Assembly: GCF_029714945.1 (NCBI RefSeq)
Contig: NZ_CP121634.1
Coordinates: forward strand, 8,701,001-8,765,000
Source of the DNA: Bradyrhizobium sp. CIAT3101
Lineage (GTDB): Bacteria > Pseudomonadota > Alphaproteobacteria > Rhizobiales > Xanthobacteraceae
Direction of reading: 5' to 3'
Length of the DNA stretch: 64,000 bases
Positions 1-9,059 of the stretch are shown here, one piece after another (the first letter of the stretch is position 1; every line of letters starts with the position of its first letter). The translations under genes were made by a program, and so were the position numbers. A model generated the notes under the pieces. The model ran no database searches. It was not told the DNA's origin and was given only the letters and a program-made list of their open reading frames with translations.

Positions 1-167
1 TCGGCAAGCCCCGTCAAGCATCTCCCCGGTGACGGGCTTTGTCACGTCGCTCCGCGAGCCGTCGACCGTCCCGGCCGATTCACTGACTGAAGCGAAGTCT
101 ATATAGTCGGTTTGCCTCCATTTGCCGGCTACGCTTAAGGCGGCGAAGTCTCTCCAGCGTGAAAGTC

Positions 168-893
168 TTATCTTGTCGGAAAGGCGATAAGCTGGATAGC
201 GGCGGCCCCGAGTATAACGACAAGCACGTAGCGCGTTGTCTTCTCCGATAGCCAACGAAGACCAACGGTAGTTCCGATCATTGCTCCGACAAGAGCACCT
301 AGCGCATATTGCCAGGTCTGCGGTGAAGGCAATTGTCCGACATAAACTGCGCCGACGAGCCCAATTGCGGAATTCACCCAAATAAAGGGAGCGGATAACG
401 CTGCGGCCTGTTTGGGCGACGCCCACCGCAACGCGATTAGGATGGGGGCGAGAAAAACGCCACCGCCGACACCTGTAACGCCTGAAACGAAGCCGACGCC
501 AGCCCCTGTTGCCATCGTTCCCAAAAGTGGCGCGTCGCAATCTGAAACGTCTTTCTTGGCTCGACCGAGCAACAAGACGGCAGCCGCGATTAGAAGGACG
601 ACACCGGTAATAGCATTATAAACCCGCGGGGATAGGACCGTGAAACCTCCAATTAAGGCGGTTGGCACCGAAGCGATTACAAGAGGTTTCAGCTTTTTCC
701 AATCAACATAGGCGCCGCGATTGAAGAGCCACGTTGAATACGTCGCAGCAACGATGTTGAGCAACAATGCCGTCGGCCGCATCTGAGTTGATGGAAATGA
801 TGAGAACGCCATTAGCGCCAGAAAGGCTGTACCTCCCGCCTGGCCGACTGTTGCGTAAAGAAGCGAAACGGTAGCAAAGAAGATTGTGAGCAT
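168..893 (-). CDS. TauE/SafE-family (TSUP) membrane permease
   Basis: A 241-residue, very hydrophobic protein with about seven or eight predicted membrane segments in the inner membrane. It shows the two half-repeats typical of the sulfite exporter TauE/SafE family: YATVGQAGGTAFLAL near residues 14-28, and GFVSGVTGVGGGVFLAPIL near residue 140, which is the glycine-rich loop plus conserved proline. Family members export or import sulfite, sulfoacetate or other organosulfur anions; the substrate here cannot be told. Length is normal (about 240-270). The gene stands alone on the minus strand at the window edge, with no partner gene visible. The start is the ATG at 893, which leads directly into the first membrane helix. 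The family assignment is secure; the substrate is unknown. Confidence 0.85.
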   Translation of the reverse strand: MLTIFFATVSLLYATVGQAGGTAFLALMAFSSFPSTQMRPTALLLNIVAATYSTWLFNRGAYVDWKKLKPLVIASVPTALIGGFTVLSPRVYNAITGVVLLIAAAVLLLGRAKKDVSDCDAPLLGTMATGAGVGFVSGVTGVGGGVFLAPILIALRWASPKQAAALSAPFIWVNSAIGLVGAVYVGQLPSPQTWQYALGALVGAMIGTTVGLRWLSEKTTRYVLVVILGAAAIQLIAFPTR

Positions 894-1740
894 TGTAATC
901 GCGCTTCAAAGTGTCCGGAATAGGCGGATGCGGGATGCTCCCACATACTGATGCATTCGCCGGTGTGTCGGAGGGCTTGTCTCAAGGAAGGTGCAAGGCC
1001 AACTTAGCGCCGAAAAGCAATCGAAATGATCCGAGTTGCTTTGCGCCCTACCTCTAACGCGCCCGGAGCCGGGTCGAGCGTTGCTTCAATCCGATAAAGC
1101 AAGGTCGCCTCGTCGCCACGCGCTACGATAAACTTGCAGCCGATTACTTTGCCTTCGTTCAGCTTGCATCTATCGGGCTCTGACTGCCGCCACATCAATC
1201 CGGTCCACGCCCTGGTTTCGAGAAACGTCAGAACATCATGCTGTCAGCGTGTCGGCATTGCACCCCATCAGAAATGATAGGTTCCAGCATCTCAGGCTTC
1301 TAAGGCTATCCTCCTCCTGGGGTATTCATGCGAGTGCTTAATAGTTCGCGCAGATTGCGCGAAAGGCAACCAAAACGGAGGCATGATGCCGTCTTCGCGG
1401 CGTCTGCCTATGGGCACAACAGCCACATGCCTATCCATCTTGGCACCCCACCCGCCCGGCGGCGCATCATGTCCCCTGCACAGTCTTGTTAAAAAAGGAT
1501 CTACCGATGTCCTTCTCGCCAAACCTACTTCCCGCCGCATAGCCGAGAGGGACTCCTCGACATTATCTCCCGCAAGACCCCGCTTACAGCGGTCCTCGAA
1601 GCAGCCGGGTTCGGCGTGTGGGCTTCGGCTTCAAGCAAATCGTCTTCATCACGGAAAAAAGGTAGCAGCATCGGTGCGGCTTTCCTCTGGGCACAAGTCT
1701 CCTAGTCTCATTTTTAGCCCCCCGGGGGGCGAATAAAGCG
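894..1740. other. gene-poor stretch, no supported gene
   Basis: No reading frame here has recognisable family features. A short minus-strand frame at about 1004-1198 looks like the tail of a decayed gene, but nothing decides it. A GC-rich palindrome (CCCCCCGGGGGG type) lies at about 1719-1730 beside the terminator hairpin of the DUF736 gene. Confidence 0.4.
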
Positions 1741-1767
1741 GCCCCGCCCGATGAGATCGGGCGGGGC
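1741..1767 (-). terminator. intrinsic-type terminator of the DUF736 gene
   Basis: A perfect 12-bp stem with a GAG loop (GCCCCGCCCGAT / ATCGGGCGGGGC). It starts 18 bases after the stop codon of the DUF736 gene. On the minus strand it is followed by CGCTTTATTC, so the run of T is short and termination may be only partly intrinsic. Position and symmetry support a transcript end for the minus-strand gene. Confidence 0.7.
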
Positions 1768-1784
1768 GTTGGCGTCGCGAGCGC

Positions 1785-2105
1785 TTACTCGCCGGTCTTG
1801 CGGGGGCGGGACCAGAGGAGCGTGTAGCCGTCGCCGGCTTCATCGTCGAACAGGTTCGCGTAAATCGGCGCGTTGAACGAGGGGTCATCGAGCTTGAGCG
1901 AGAGGTAGTCGCGGCCTTCCTCGGAGCGCTTCGACCAGGCTGCCCCGATTTCCGCCCGGCCCACATAGACGCGGTGGCTGGGAGCGTTCTCGTTTGAGCG
2001 GTTGGCCTCGGCGACGATGCGGACGCCCCTGGCCTGCAGACTCAGCGTGACGATCTCGCCCTGGAAGTCGTTGCCGACCTTTTTGAAAGTTCCGATGCTA
2101 GCCAT
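1785..2105 (-). CDS. DUF736 family protein
   Basis: A 106-residue soluble protein that matches the DUF736 family over its whole length. It has the N-terminal MASIGTFKKVGNDFQGEIVT block, the central SHRVYVGRAEIGAAW block and the C-terminal YLSLKLDDPSFNAPIYANL block, followed by a charged tail. DUF736 proteins are usual cargo of rhizobial plasmids and integrative conjugative elements, often near ParB, DUF2493 and toprim genes; their biochemical role is not known. An AAGGAG-type ribosome site sits just upstream of the ATG at 2105, and a strong hairpin follows the stop. The gene is intact although its neighbours are decayed, so it may be a surviving piece of a mobile-element backbone. The DUF2493 gene (13 kb) and toprim gene (16 kb) are probably from the same module. 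Confidence 0.85.
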   Translation of the reverse strand: MASIGTFKKVGNDFQGEIVTLSLQARGVRIVAEANRSNENAPSHRVYVGRAEIGAAWSKRSEEGRDYLSLKLDDPSFNAPIYANLFDDEAGDGYTLLWSRPRKTGE

Positions 2106-2289
2106 GTTACTTCTCCTTGAGTTGTTTCGAGCTCCGCGACCACCGCGGCCTCGATGGCGATCTGACGGCCGAAGACGATCGGCGACGCACCCGCTCTTTC
2201 GCGGGCCGGAGCGGAGCGGAGGATGCCGGCGGGGAGACTTTCTTGCCTCGCGAGGAATGGGCGTAGCCCAGGGGAAGAAAGTCTCTACC

Positions 2290-2450
2290 GGTGGCGTTGC
2301 GGCTCAGACGATCGAGGCGCAGCCGGTCTTCGGCCAGATCAAGCCAACGAGGCAAAGGTGCGTCCGAGCGCTGAACACAGACTTAAGCGGAACAAGACCT
2401 GGCAGAGGCGGCTTCGCAACACAAGAAGCAGGCCGGTTTCGAGGTAGAGA
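2290..2450 (+). mobile_element. possible DDE transposase C-terminal remnant
   Basis: A short frame reads QTIEAQPVFGQIK (about 2305-2343). This resembles the conserved TIEPVFGQIK segment near the C-terminus of IS1182-type transposases. Nothing upstream or downstream keeps the frame, so it would be a small fragment. The match is short and could be chance. The rest of 2106-2656 shows no gene. Confidence 0.28.
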
Positions 2451-2656
2451 AAGAAAGAGGATGCGGGAAACGGCGGCATTGTGGCTGAGTCAAATGCGAG
2501 ACCGCACCTCTCCCACAGACCACTGACAGCGCCGAATGGAATCGGCATAGCGTGATCTACCGCAACGAAGACCGCCGTCTTTTCTGGAGCTTTATCAATG
2601 ACAAACTGGGCGCATCCTTAGAATGGGAAGCAAGCCCAGATGCAGCGGGGCAAGGG

Positions 2657-3205
2657 CTATTCCTCACGTCTTTCGTCCGCCAGCCCTGCTTGAGGCAAAA
2701 CTGGTCCTGGCTGGCTCCCACTTGGCCCGTTAGGGGCAGCGATCTGCATCCAAGCCTTCCCGGCGATGAAGGTTGCGCCGACGCAGGCGAAGGCCTCACA
2801 CCAGAACGGCGACGTGACGCTCATCTGCGATAACGCGAGCGTCACATGGTAACCAGCGATTCCAGCCGGAATCGCAAAAACCGCGCCGATCGCGCCGCGC
2901 ACGATGACCTACCGTGTCACAGAATGGGCAAATTGAATAATAGCAAGCGTCAAGGCGGCACTGACGATCGCGATAGTCAGTACACTAGTAATGCCACTGC
3001 CTCGATCCAAGGCCATCACAGCGACGTTGACGGCAACAAAAAATGGGAGGGCGTATATTGCGAGAGCAACAGTCAGCCAGAACAGCAGACCGAGCCCCGC
3101 GAGATTGAGGGCAAGTCCAAGAGCGATCACGGTGGTGGTCCCGTTTGAAAGAGTAGCGACTGCGCCTCCACCACCACCACGGCGCACTTTATGGAATAGA
3201 TCCAA
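2657..3205 (-). pseudogene. small integral membrane protein, interrupted by an in-frame stop
   Basis: Two minus-strand pieces lie in the same reading frame. Residues 1-98 (3205 to 2909) begin MDLFHKVRRGGGGG and contain two or three membrane helices. A TAG stop follows at 2909-2911. The frame then continues, without a shift, as VIVRGAIGAVFAIPAGIAGY with another helix down to 2657. Joined, this is a protein of about 180 residues with four hydrophobic segments. A single nonsense codon in an otherwise smooth frame suggests recent inactivation, although the polar last 30 residues look unlike the rest and may reflect a further lesion. I do not recognise the family; the setting near DUF736 suggests a mobile-element accessory membrane protein. 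Confidence 0.55.
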
Positions 3206-3810
3206 AAAATGATGAAATCGAGACGCAAATCCGTCTTGTACGGAAAATGCGATTTCCTGGGGCGATTGAGGCGCCCGGCCGCAGCTTGCTATTTTGATTT
3301 GAATTCGACCAAGACGGCCGAGGCCAAACCCAGGCCGGCATAGCTTCCCAGCCGGGTTTGCTGTTGTGAAAGCTCGTTTTCAGCTTCGCATGCTCTGCTA
3401 CCCGCCGACTGGAACGCGGCAGAGCGCGGAATCACGTCCGAATAGATGTCCGAGCATCCTGGAAATGTGCTTGGACATCACGTCTGTAGGCACCCGCAGC
3501 ACTCATTTGGTGAGCTCAAAGATGACAAGTGGCTGAATGCCGACACGGATTGCCCGCCGGCTAGGGATCGAGCCTACTCCGCTTTGATCTGGTCGGACGC
3601 GCATTTGCAATGTGTGGCGCTCCAGCAGGGGGATCCAACCGCGCCAAGTGCACCGTTGCCACCCGAAATGCCGGCCTCAAGCCATATGAATTGGCATAAA
3701 AGTAGAGATCGGATACGGGCTTGGCGTGTCAATGAACTAAGCTTGGCTCCCTGATTACTTCCCTCGCTGAAGTCTGACAACCACAAGGATGAGGAGCTTC
3801 ATTCGCCAAC
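3206..3810. other. no supported gene
   Basis: No frame here carries recognisable features. An imperfect inverted repeat around 3328-3362 (AAACCC...GGGTTT arms) could be a transcript end for a neighbouring minus-strand gene. Confidence 0.3.
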
Positions 3811-4056
3811 TCAGTGTGGTTGCACCTCACCTCGGCCGATGAAATCCAGCACCGACCGAGCCTGAGCGATTTCACGTGAGATACGCTCCAACATCCGTAT
3901 CGTAGATGCGTGCGTCCGAATGAGACCCGCTCTCTCGCACGCGATATCCAAGTGATGTATGACCTGTTCGTGGGTGGGAGCGACTCGATTCAGGAGCGCG
4001 CTGATTGTCAATGATGCGAGCGTGTGCTCAACGATACCTTCTTCGATCTGAATCAA
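3811..4056 (-). CDS. small conserved protein, paralogue of the gene at 14.55-14.79 kb
   Basis: An 81-residue, mostly helical, soluble protein of unknown function. It starts at TTG (4056), supported by an AGGAG ribosome site about ten bases upstream. It aligns along its length with the product at 14550-14789. Shared positions include I-x-EH-x-LASL near the start, a central T-x-x-QV-x-HH, and a C-terminal I-x-R/K-A-x-SVL block ending close to the stop. Two diverged copies in one window, both keeping an open frame and a TTG start, argue that this is a real coding family rather than chance. No domain, signal peptide or membrane segment is seen. Confidence 0.55.
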   Translation of the reverse strand: MIQIEEGIVEHTLASLTISALLNRVAPTHEQVIHHLDIACERAGLIRTHASTIRMLERISREIAQARSVLDFIGRGEVQPH

Positions 4057-4293
4057 TTCTGATTGTCTCTCCTGATCGCTGGGCCGACTCTGACATGGGT
4101 TATCGACGAAAGTGTGTGCACCAGAACAATTTGCTCAACCGGACGCTCACGTTGCGTGATCAGTAGTGCGCATGTGTGCCGGCGTTCGCGAGCCGCAGAG
4201 GTGCCGGCACCCGAGCGAATCAACCGGCGATCGTACAATCATCTGCTGGCCCTTGGATGAGGCAGATCAAATTGGTTAGAGTTCCGAGCACCA

Positions 4294-4500
4294 TCAGAAA
4301 TCGTCACACGAACATAAGCCTTCACCATTTCTGAACGCGCCGCACTCTTGCGCGTGTCGGGCCAACTTGTCGTATTCTTCGGCTACCTTCAGGAGCCTAT
4401 CTCTGGGTCTGCCGGGCGGGAGCGCATCGGCTTTCGTCCGCGTTGCGTGCGCGCGACCTCGCCAGAGCTTTGGATCGTAGATTGGTCTGTATGTCGTCAT
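4294..4500 (-). CDS. small helical protein of the RA-x-x-R / RLLK-x-A-x-x-Y type
   Basis: A 68-residue protein when read from the ATG at 4500 (MTTYRPIYDPKLW). An upstream start at 4578 is possible, but those 26 extra residues look unrelated. The core (WRGRAHATRTKADALP, then RDRLLKVAEEYDKLARHA) is a predicted pair of amphipathic helices. The same pattern occurs in the plus-strand product at 25906-26142 (YRARASQVRDIAERADP, KQRLLKLADNYEFRAR), so both probably belong to one small rhizobial family of unknown role. The C-terminus is cysteine-containing (GLCSCDDF). No membrane segment is present. The function is not known. Confidence 0.5.
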   Translation of the reverse strand: MTTYRPIYDPKLWRGRAHATRTKADALPPGRPRDRLLKVAEEYDKLARHAQECGAFRNGEGLCSCDDF

Positions 4501-4939
4501 GTGGCGATGATGCAATTCGTAGATCAAGATAATACGACGATCGACCTCCGTATCGTTACGTAGGCGACGCATCAGCAAGCCTCCCGCGGCGAAGACCGCG
4601 CCGCTGCTGCGGCCACTTCACAATGCAAGGCGAGGCAGATTTCTTCTGAAGGCCCTGCAAGCATCCGAGAGTCCGGATTTCATCGGTTTTAGTGTCGCTC
4701 ATCCCTTGGCTGCAGCCGGAGCAGATAGGACGATACCGCAATGGTGATACCACTTCGCAAAGCTTACATACGAGGTTGTGACGTTAGGTTTACGCTCGCA
4801 ATCGCTTGCGTGCGATTGCAACACATGTTGTTTGTCGCGAACGCGACCTCGCCTGACGTCTGGGATCCGCCAAAGCGTTTCGGAACACGACATCGGGCCG
4901 GTTGCGACTTACGTCTGCGGGCCTTGTGGAGAAGAGCAC

Positions 4940-5377
4940 ATGCAGTTCAGTGGCGAACGTCTGTCGATCCTGTTGTCCTTGCTTTTGGCTACAAGCGTAA
5001 GCACGATCGCGAAGGCCGATGAGCCATCGCCGAAATACGCCGACGTGCTAAGTGCACTGCAGGGCGGCAAGGAAGTGAGGGTCATACTAGACCTCAGTCG
5101 CTGTACCACCGTTGATGGCCAGCCCGGACCGGCTGTGCAGGGCGGGCTGATTATCAACGCCTTCAGGGTGAGCGCGCTGAACGGGATCAGCTTCGCCAAT
5201 GCGCATCAAACCTTGGACAGCTCGGGACATCCTATTACCGAATACATCCGCCACAACCTCAGCCGCGAAGGCAAGCTGATGGTGCGAGCCTCCAAACTCG
5301 CCGCCGGCGCGGCCGAAGCGGTGAATCAAGGTGAATTCGCTTGCGAGGTGCCAGATGGCGCTAGGTTTGTGTGGTAA
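4940..5377 (+). CDS. virK: VirK family secreted protein
   Basis: A 145-residue protein starting at the ATG at 4940, with a GGAG ribosome site just upstream. An in-frame start at 4778 would add 54 residues without a signal sequence and is less likely. The N-terminus (MQFSGERLSILLSLLLATSV, then AKA) is a Sec signal peptide. The mature part carries the VirK pattern: YADVLSALQGGKEVRVILDLSRC, then GGLIINAFRV and a C-terminal cysteine in FACEVPDG. VirK was first seen as a vir-regulon gene of Agrobacterium, and family members occur in rhizobia and animal-associated proteobacteria; the biochemical role is unknown. The gene stands alone. A VirG or tts regulatory box is not convincing upstream. The frame is intact amid decayed neighbours. 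Confidence 0.8.
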   Translation: MQFSGERLSILLSLLLATSVSTIAKADEPSPKYADVLSALQGGKEVRVILDLSRCTTVDGQPGPAVQGGLIINAFRVSALNGISFANAHQTLDSSGHPITEYIRHNLSREGKLMVRASKLAAGAAEAVNQGEFACEVPDGARFVW

Positions 5378-5679
5378 TCGAAAGAAATACTGCGGCGGCC
5401 CGGCTGCAGTTTGTTCCGGGTTCAGTGAGCAGATGCCCCCCCCTGAACAATTTTGGTCAGCATTTTATCAGATAGACCACTGGCGACAGCACATAGAATC
5501 TGTGTGTGTGGAACAACTTGCCGGGCCAGTGCTATCTATTGCTCTCCGCCGAAATCGAAGACGCAACGAGCGCCGCCATCGGACACCTTATGTGTGGATC
5601 TACTAGTAACAAGCCCTCACGCTGCCTTCGATTGTCAGGCTGCGGTATGAGCGCAGCGACTAAGGACGTGACGTTCGGA

Positions 5680-5910
5680 ATGAAACAGTTGTGGCTAATA
5701 TTTGCGATCGCTCTTGCGCTCGCGGCGGTGGTGTCCTTCCTTGTCCATGTCGCAAATGAGACTGCGCTAGATCTCCACACTGATACGCTCGCCACCGAAC
5801 CATCAAATCCTTGCGTGCCGCGCGAGGATGGCTGTATTGATCTTGGCCCGGATCACCGTGGCCCGTATATTTGCACCCGTTACCCTGAGGCATGCCGACG
5901 CCGACGCTAG
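5680..5910 (+). CDS. possible small membrane-anchored protein
   Basis: From the ATG at 5680 the frame encodes 76 residues. A single N-terminal membrane segment (LWLIFAIALALAAVVSFLV) is followed by a short polar domain with four cysteines ending in an arginine-rich tail. This layout is common for small anchored or exported proteins of rhizobia, but I recognise no family. A longer frame from 5506 exists, but its first 58 residues look random. It could be spurious. Confidence 0.3.
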   Translation: MKQLWLIFAIALALAAVVSFLVHVANETALDLHTDTLATEPSNPCVPREDGCIDLGPDHRGPYICTRYPEACRRRR

Positions 5911-6436
5911 GGACTTCTTTCGCGAAAGCCGCCCTCACCGACTTCTTGTAATCGTCCACGACTATGTGTGCTGTACACTCGAAGACGGCCAATTCGCTAA
6001 TCGTGCTCGCCGCCGGCGAAAACACTTGGCTGGCGACCCTCCGCCCCTTAATGCGGTTGCGCCACAAAGAAGAATGCCTTAACGATGGTCGTAGGCATCA
6101 CCACGCTCCACGTCACGATACGACCGCGTGAAAAGGGGAGGTTGTCTCCGTCGCCGATCCCGAACGGTCGCTCAGTGCAGCACACTTCGGCCCCTTGTTG
6201 AGGGATCCCGGTGCCGCGATTTCGTCTCCAGCCACAATTCAGTGACCGCGGTGCCAAGCATTCCCGCCAGTCAGCTATGATAGAGGCTGCGGGCGACACG
6301 ACATTGCAGATACGCGTCTTCGAGCTCATCGACGCAGCCTCAAAAGCCTGAGGGCACAAATCAGCCGCCAGGATGCTTGTAGATTGTCACATCGCCGAAC
6401 GGCCTCGAGGTCATTGCGTCGAAATAAATCCAAATC
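5911..6436. other. no supported gene
   Basis: Several overlapping frames occur on both strands, but none shows family features. The right edge is the left target-site copy of the IS66 element (GCACCATC at 6437-6444). Confidence 0.35.
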
Positions 6437-6444
6437 GCACCATC
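6437..6444. repeat. IS66 target-site duplication, left copy
   Basis: GCACCATC directly abuts the left terminal repeat. The identical octamer is at 11260-11267 on the far side. IS66-family elements make 8-bp duplications, so this pair marks the real ends of the insertion. Confidence 0.9.
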
Positions 6445-6457
6445 GTAAGCGTCGTTC

Positions 6458-6655
6458 TCAGGCCACGGCTTTGAGGGCTTGAACTCGGTAGGCCCAGGGC
6501 AGTAGCTGGTCGATGTCGCGGTTTGGATGCCCATTGACTATCCTGGTCAGGACGTCAGTGAGATAGGCGAGCGGATCGACGTCGTTGATCTTGCAAGTCT
6601 CGACCAAGGACGCGATGACAGCCCAATGTTCCGCGCCGCCGTCGGAAGCAGCGCC
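6458..6655 (-). pseudogene. tnpC: IS66 TnpC C-terminal fragment
   Basis: The minus-strand frame reads SDGGAEHWAVIASLVETCK, then DPLAYLTDVLTRI and LLPWAYR before the stop at 6458. This is the standard C-terminus of IS66 TnpC transposases. The matching upstream part of the protein ends at about 9.06 kb (NALFAGSDEGA), so the two pieces were one gene before the nested insertion. The stop lies just inside the left terminal repeat, as expected. Confidence 0.85.
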
Positions 6656-6952
6656 ATAATGCCGGGAATCTGGCGTTCGATGTTGTTGTAGCCTATCCAT
6701 TCCACCCGCTCGTTGGTCAAACCGTTCTTGTGGTCGGAGAGCACGAACATAACGGCATTCGCCACTTTTTAATCCGGCAGCCGCATGACGGGACGCTGCA
6801 CGTTCCAGATTGGATGATTGCCCCACAAGCCGGTTCGATTGCGATCGTTGCCACACCCCGACTTCCGCTTCAGGCTCTCCTCGAGCTTCGTGCCCTTCTC
6901 GATTATCTCGTAGCCTCTCCTTTGGGGGATTCCATCCCTGAAGGAGATGCCA

Positions 6953-7144
6953 ATGAAGATCCCGCTGCGGATGCAATCAGATCTGTTCGCCATCGCGGAA
7001 CCGCCGCCCGAACTGTCGGACGAGGAGCGGCTGAAGGCAATAGCGCTGTTGCGGTGTCTCCTCGTCGAAGCGGCGATCACGCAAACTGCCGGGCACCCGG
7101 CTCGAAGCCTCGCGGAGGTGCGCGATGAGCAAGATCAGCGCTGA
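6953..7144 (+). CDS. small conserved protein preceding the serine recombinase
   Basis: A 63-residue protein from the ATG at 6953, which has a GAAGGAGA ribosome site eight bases upstream. The core SDEERLKAIALLRCLLVEAA is one helix-rich unit. The stop (7142-7144) overlaps the start of the recombinase at 7125 by 20 bases, so the two are translationally coupled. Small reading frames of this kind commonly precede large serine recombinases in rhizobial genomes; a role as accessory or directionality protein is only a guess. The frame is intact. Confidence 0.6.
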   Translation: MKIPLRMQSDLFAIAEPPPELSDEERLKAIALLRCLLVEAAITQTAGHPARSLAEVRDEQDQR

Positions 7145-9024
7145 ACACCTTGGCCGCAACGCCATTGTCTACGTCCGCCAGTCGACGTCCTACCAAGTCG
7201 CGAACAACCTCGAGAGCCAGCGGCGCCAATATGCCCTCGCCGACCGGGCTCGCCAATTGGGCTGGAGCGATGTGCAAATCGTCGATGATGATCTCGGCCG
7301 ATCTGGTGCCGGCACGGCTCGACCCGGCTTCGAGAAGCTTTTGGCAGCAATTTGCGAGGGTCGGGTAGGCGCCGTCGTTTCGCTGGAGGCGTCGCGGCTC
7401 GCGCGCAATGGCCGCGACTGGCATACTTTGCTTGAGTTCTGCGGGTTAGTCGGAACATTGATTGTTGATGAAGACGGCATTTATGATCCACGCTCGATCA
7501 ACGATCGCCTCCTGCTTGGCATGAAGGGCACGATGAGCGAGATGGAGCTTTCGGTGTTCCGGCAGCGCTCCCTCGAGGCACTCAAGCAGAAGGCACGCCG
7601 TGGAGAGCTCCTGCTGACCGTGGCAGTCGGCTACGTCAAGGCCGAAGATGGCCGGATCGAGAAGGACCCGGATCGGCGCGTCCAGGACAGCATCGCCCTA
7701 GTGTTTCGCAAATTCGCCGAACTTCAGTCGATTCGGCAAGTGCTGCTCTGGTTCCGAGAGGAGCAAGTCATCGTTCCAGCGGTTGTTCAAGGCCATGGCA
7801 GGCAAACGACCGAGTGGAAGGCGCCAGTCTATTACACGCTGCACCACCTGCTCACCAATCCGGTCTATGCCGGTGCATACGTCTTCGGCCGGCGCGGTAG
7901 GCCGCGGGTCCATCCGGCGCGGCGAAGCCTTGCTGGCTGGGCTCTTCCGCTGCGCTCGGTGCGGCCGTCGATTGCACGTCACTTACTCCGGGAAAGGCGG
8001 CAACACCCAACGCTATGTTTGTCGCGGGCCGTTCAGTACCAAAGCCGCCAACAACTGCATCGGCTTCGGTGGCATGCGGGTTGACCGCTCCGTTGCCCAT
8101 GAGGTTCTTGACCGCCTGCAGCCGCTTGGAATCGAAGCGGCGCTGGCCGTCCTTGAGACGCAAGGTCAGGAGCACAGCGATAAACGTCAGCAAGTCGAGA
8201 ACGCGTGTCGGCAGGCCCGATACGAGGCGGATCGGGCGCGCCGGCAGTATGATGCGGTCGATCCGGATAACCGGCTCGTAGCCGAAGAGCTCGAGCGACG
8301 CTGGAACAAGAAGCTGGTCCAAATGCACGAGCTCGAAGATGAGCTTGCGCGCCTCGCTGCCGAGCAGATGCCGATGGTCTCTACTGAGGATCGCGCAGGA
8401 CTGATGGCACTCGGGAAAGACCTCAATCGGGCATGGGATAGCCCGGGAGCCTCGGTCGAGACGCGGAAGAAGATCATTCGCTTATTGGTCAAGGAGATCA
8501 TCGTCGATATCGCGGACGACACGCTCTCCCTTGTCATCCATTGGCAAGGCGGCGATCACACACGACTAATCGTAAAGAAGAATAAGGTCGGGCTGACCCG
8601 CTGGGCAGTAGCGGCTGATACGCTCGATCTCGTCCATGTGTTGGCCCGCCAGATGCCGGACCAGTCGATCGCGGCCGTCTTAAATCGAGCCGGCAAATCG
8701 ACCGGAAAGGGCAACAGCTGAACACGAACCAGAGTCTGTGGCCTGCGCAAGACCCACGGTATCGCGCCATACCGCGATGGCGAGCGCACCGAGCGCGGTG
8801 AAGCGACGCTCGATGAAGCGGCGACAATCCTTAAGATCAGCCCGTCAACAATCCGCCGTATGATCAACCACGGCACGTTAGCAGCAAATCAACTGTGCAA
8901 AGGCGCCCCCTGGATCATTCGGATCTCAGATATCGAGAACGGCACGGTGCAGCGTGAAGCCGATGCTAGGCGATCACGGCGTCCGTCACCTCATGATCCG
9001 CATCAAAATGTTCTTGATTTATAA
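7125..9024 (+). pseudogene. large serine recombinase (resolvase/invertase type), broken
   Basis: The first frame (7125 to about 7890) has the resolvase catalytic domain: YVRQST with the nucleophilic serine near residue 20, SLEASRLARNGRDW near residues 87-100, then the recombinase domain TNPVYAGAYVFGR. After a frameshift near 7890 the second frame gives RRGEALLAGLFRCARCGRRL, a zinc ribbon (CARC...C...C), and a coiled-coil region. Compared with family members, about 50-60 residues between these blocks are missing. A TGA at 8719-8721 replaces what is probably a Trp codon. The same frame then continues to 9024 with an excisionase-like helix-turn-helix (EAATILKISPSTIRRMI). The gene therefore has an internal deletion with frameshift plus one nonsense codon. 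Confidence 0.85.
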
Positions 9025-9059
9025 GGTGATCGACAGATGAGCAGTATAACGCCCCCTCG

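Noticed and set aside
1383..1736. Plus-strand frame of 117 codons
   Set aside because: No family features, runs into the terminator hairpin of the DUF736 gene.
4740..4775. tts box for the virK gene
   Set aside because: Only the right half (TTCGCAAAGCTTAC) is similar; the conserved GTCAGCTT arm is absent.
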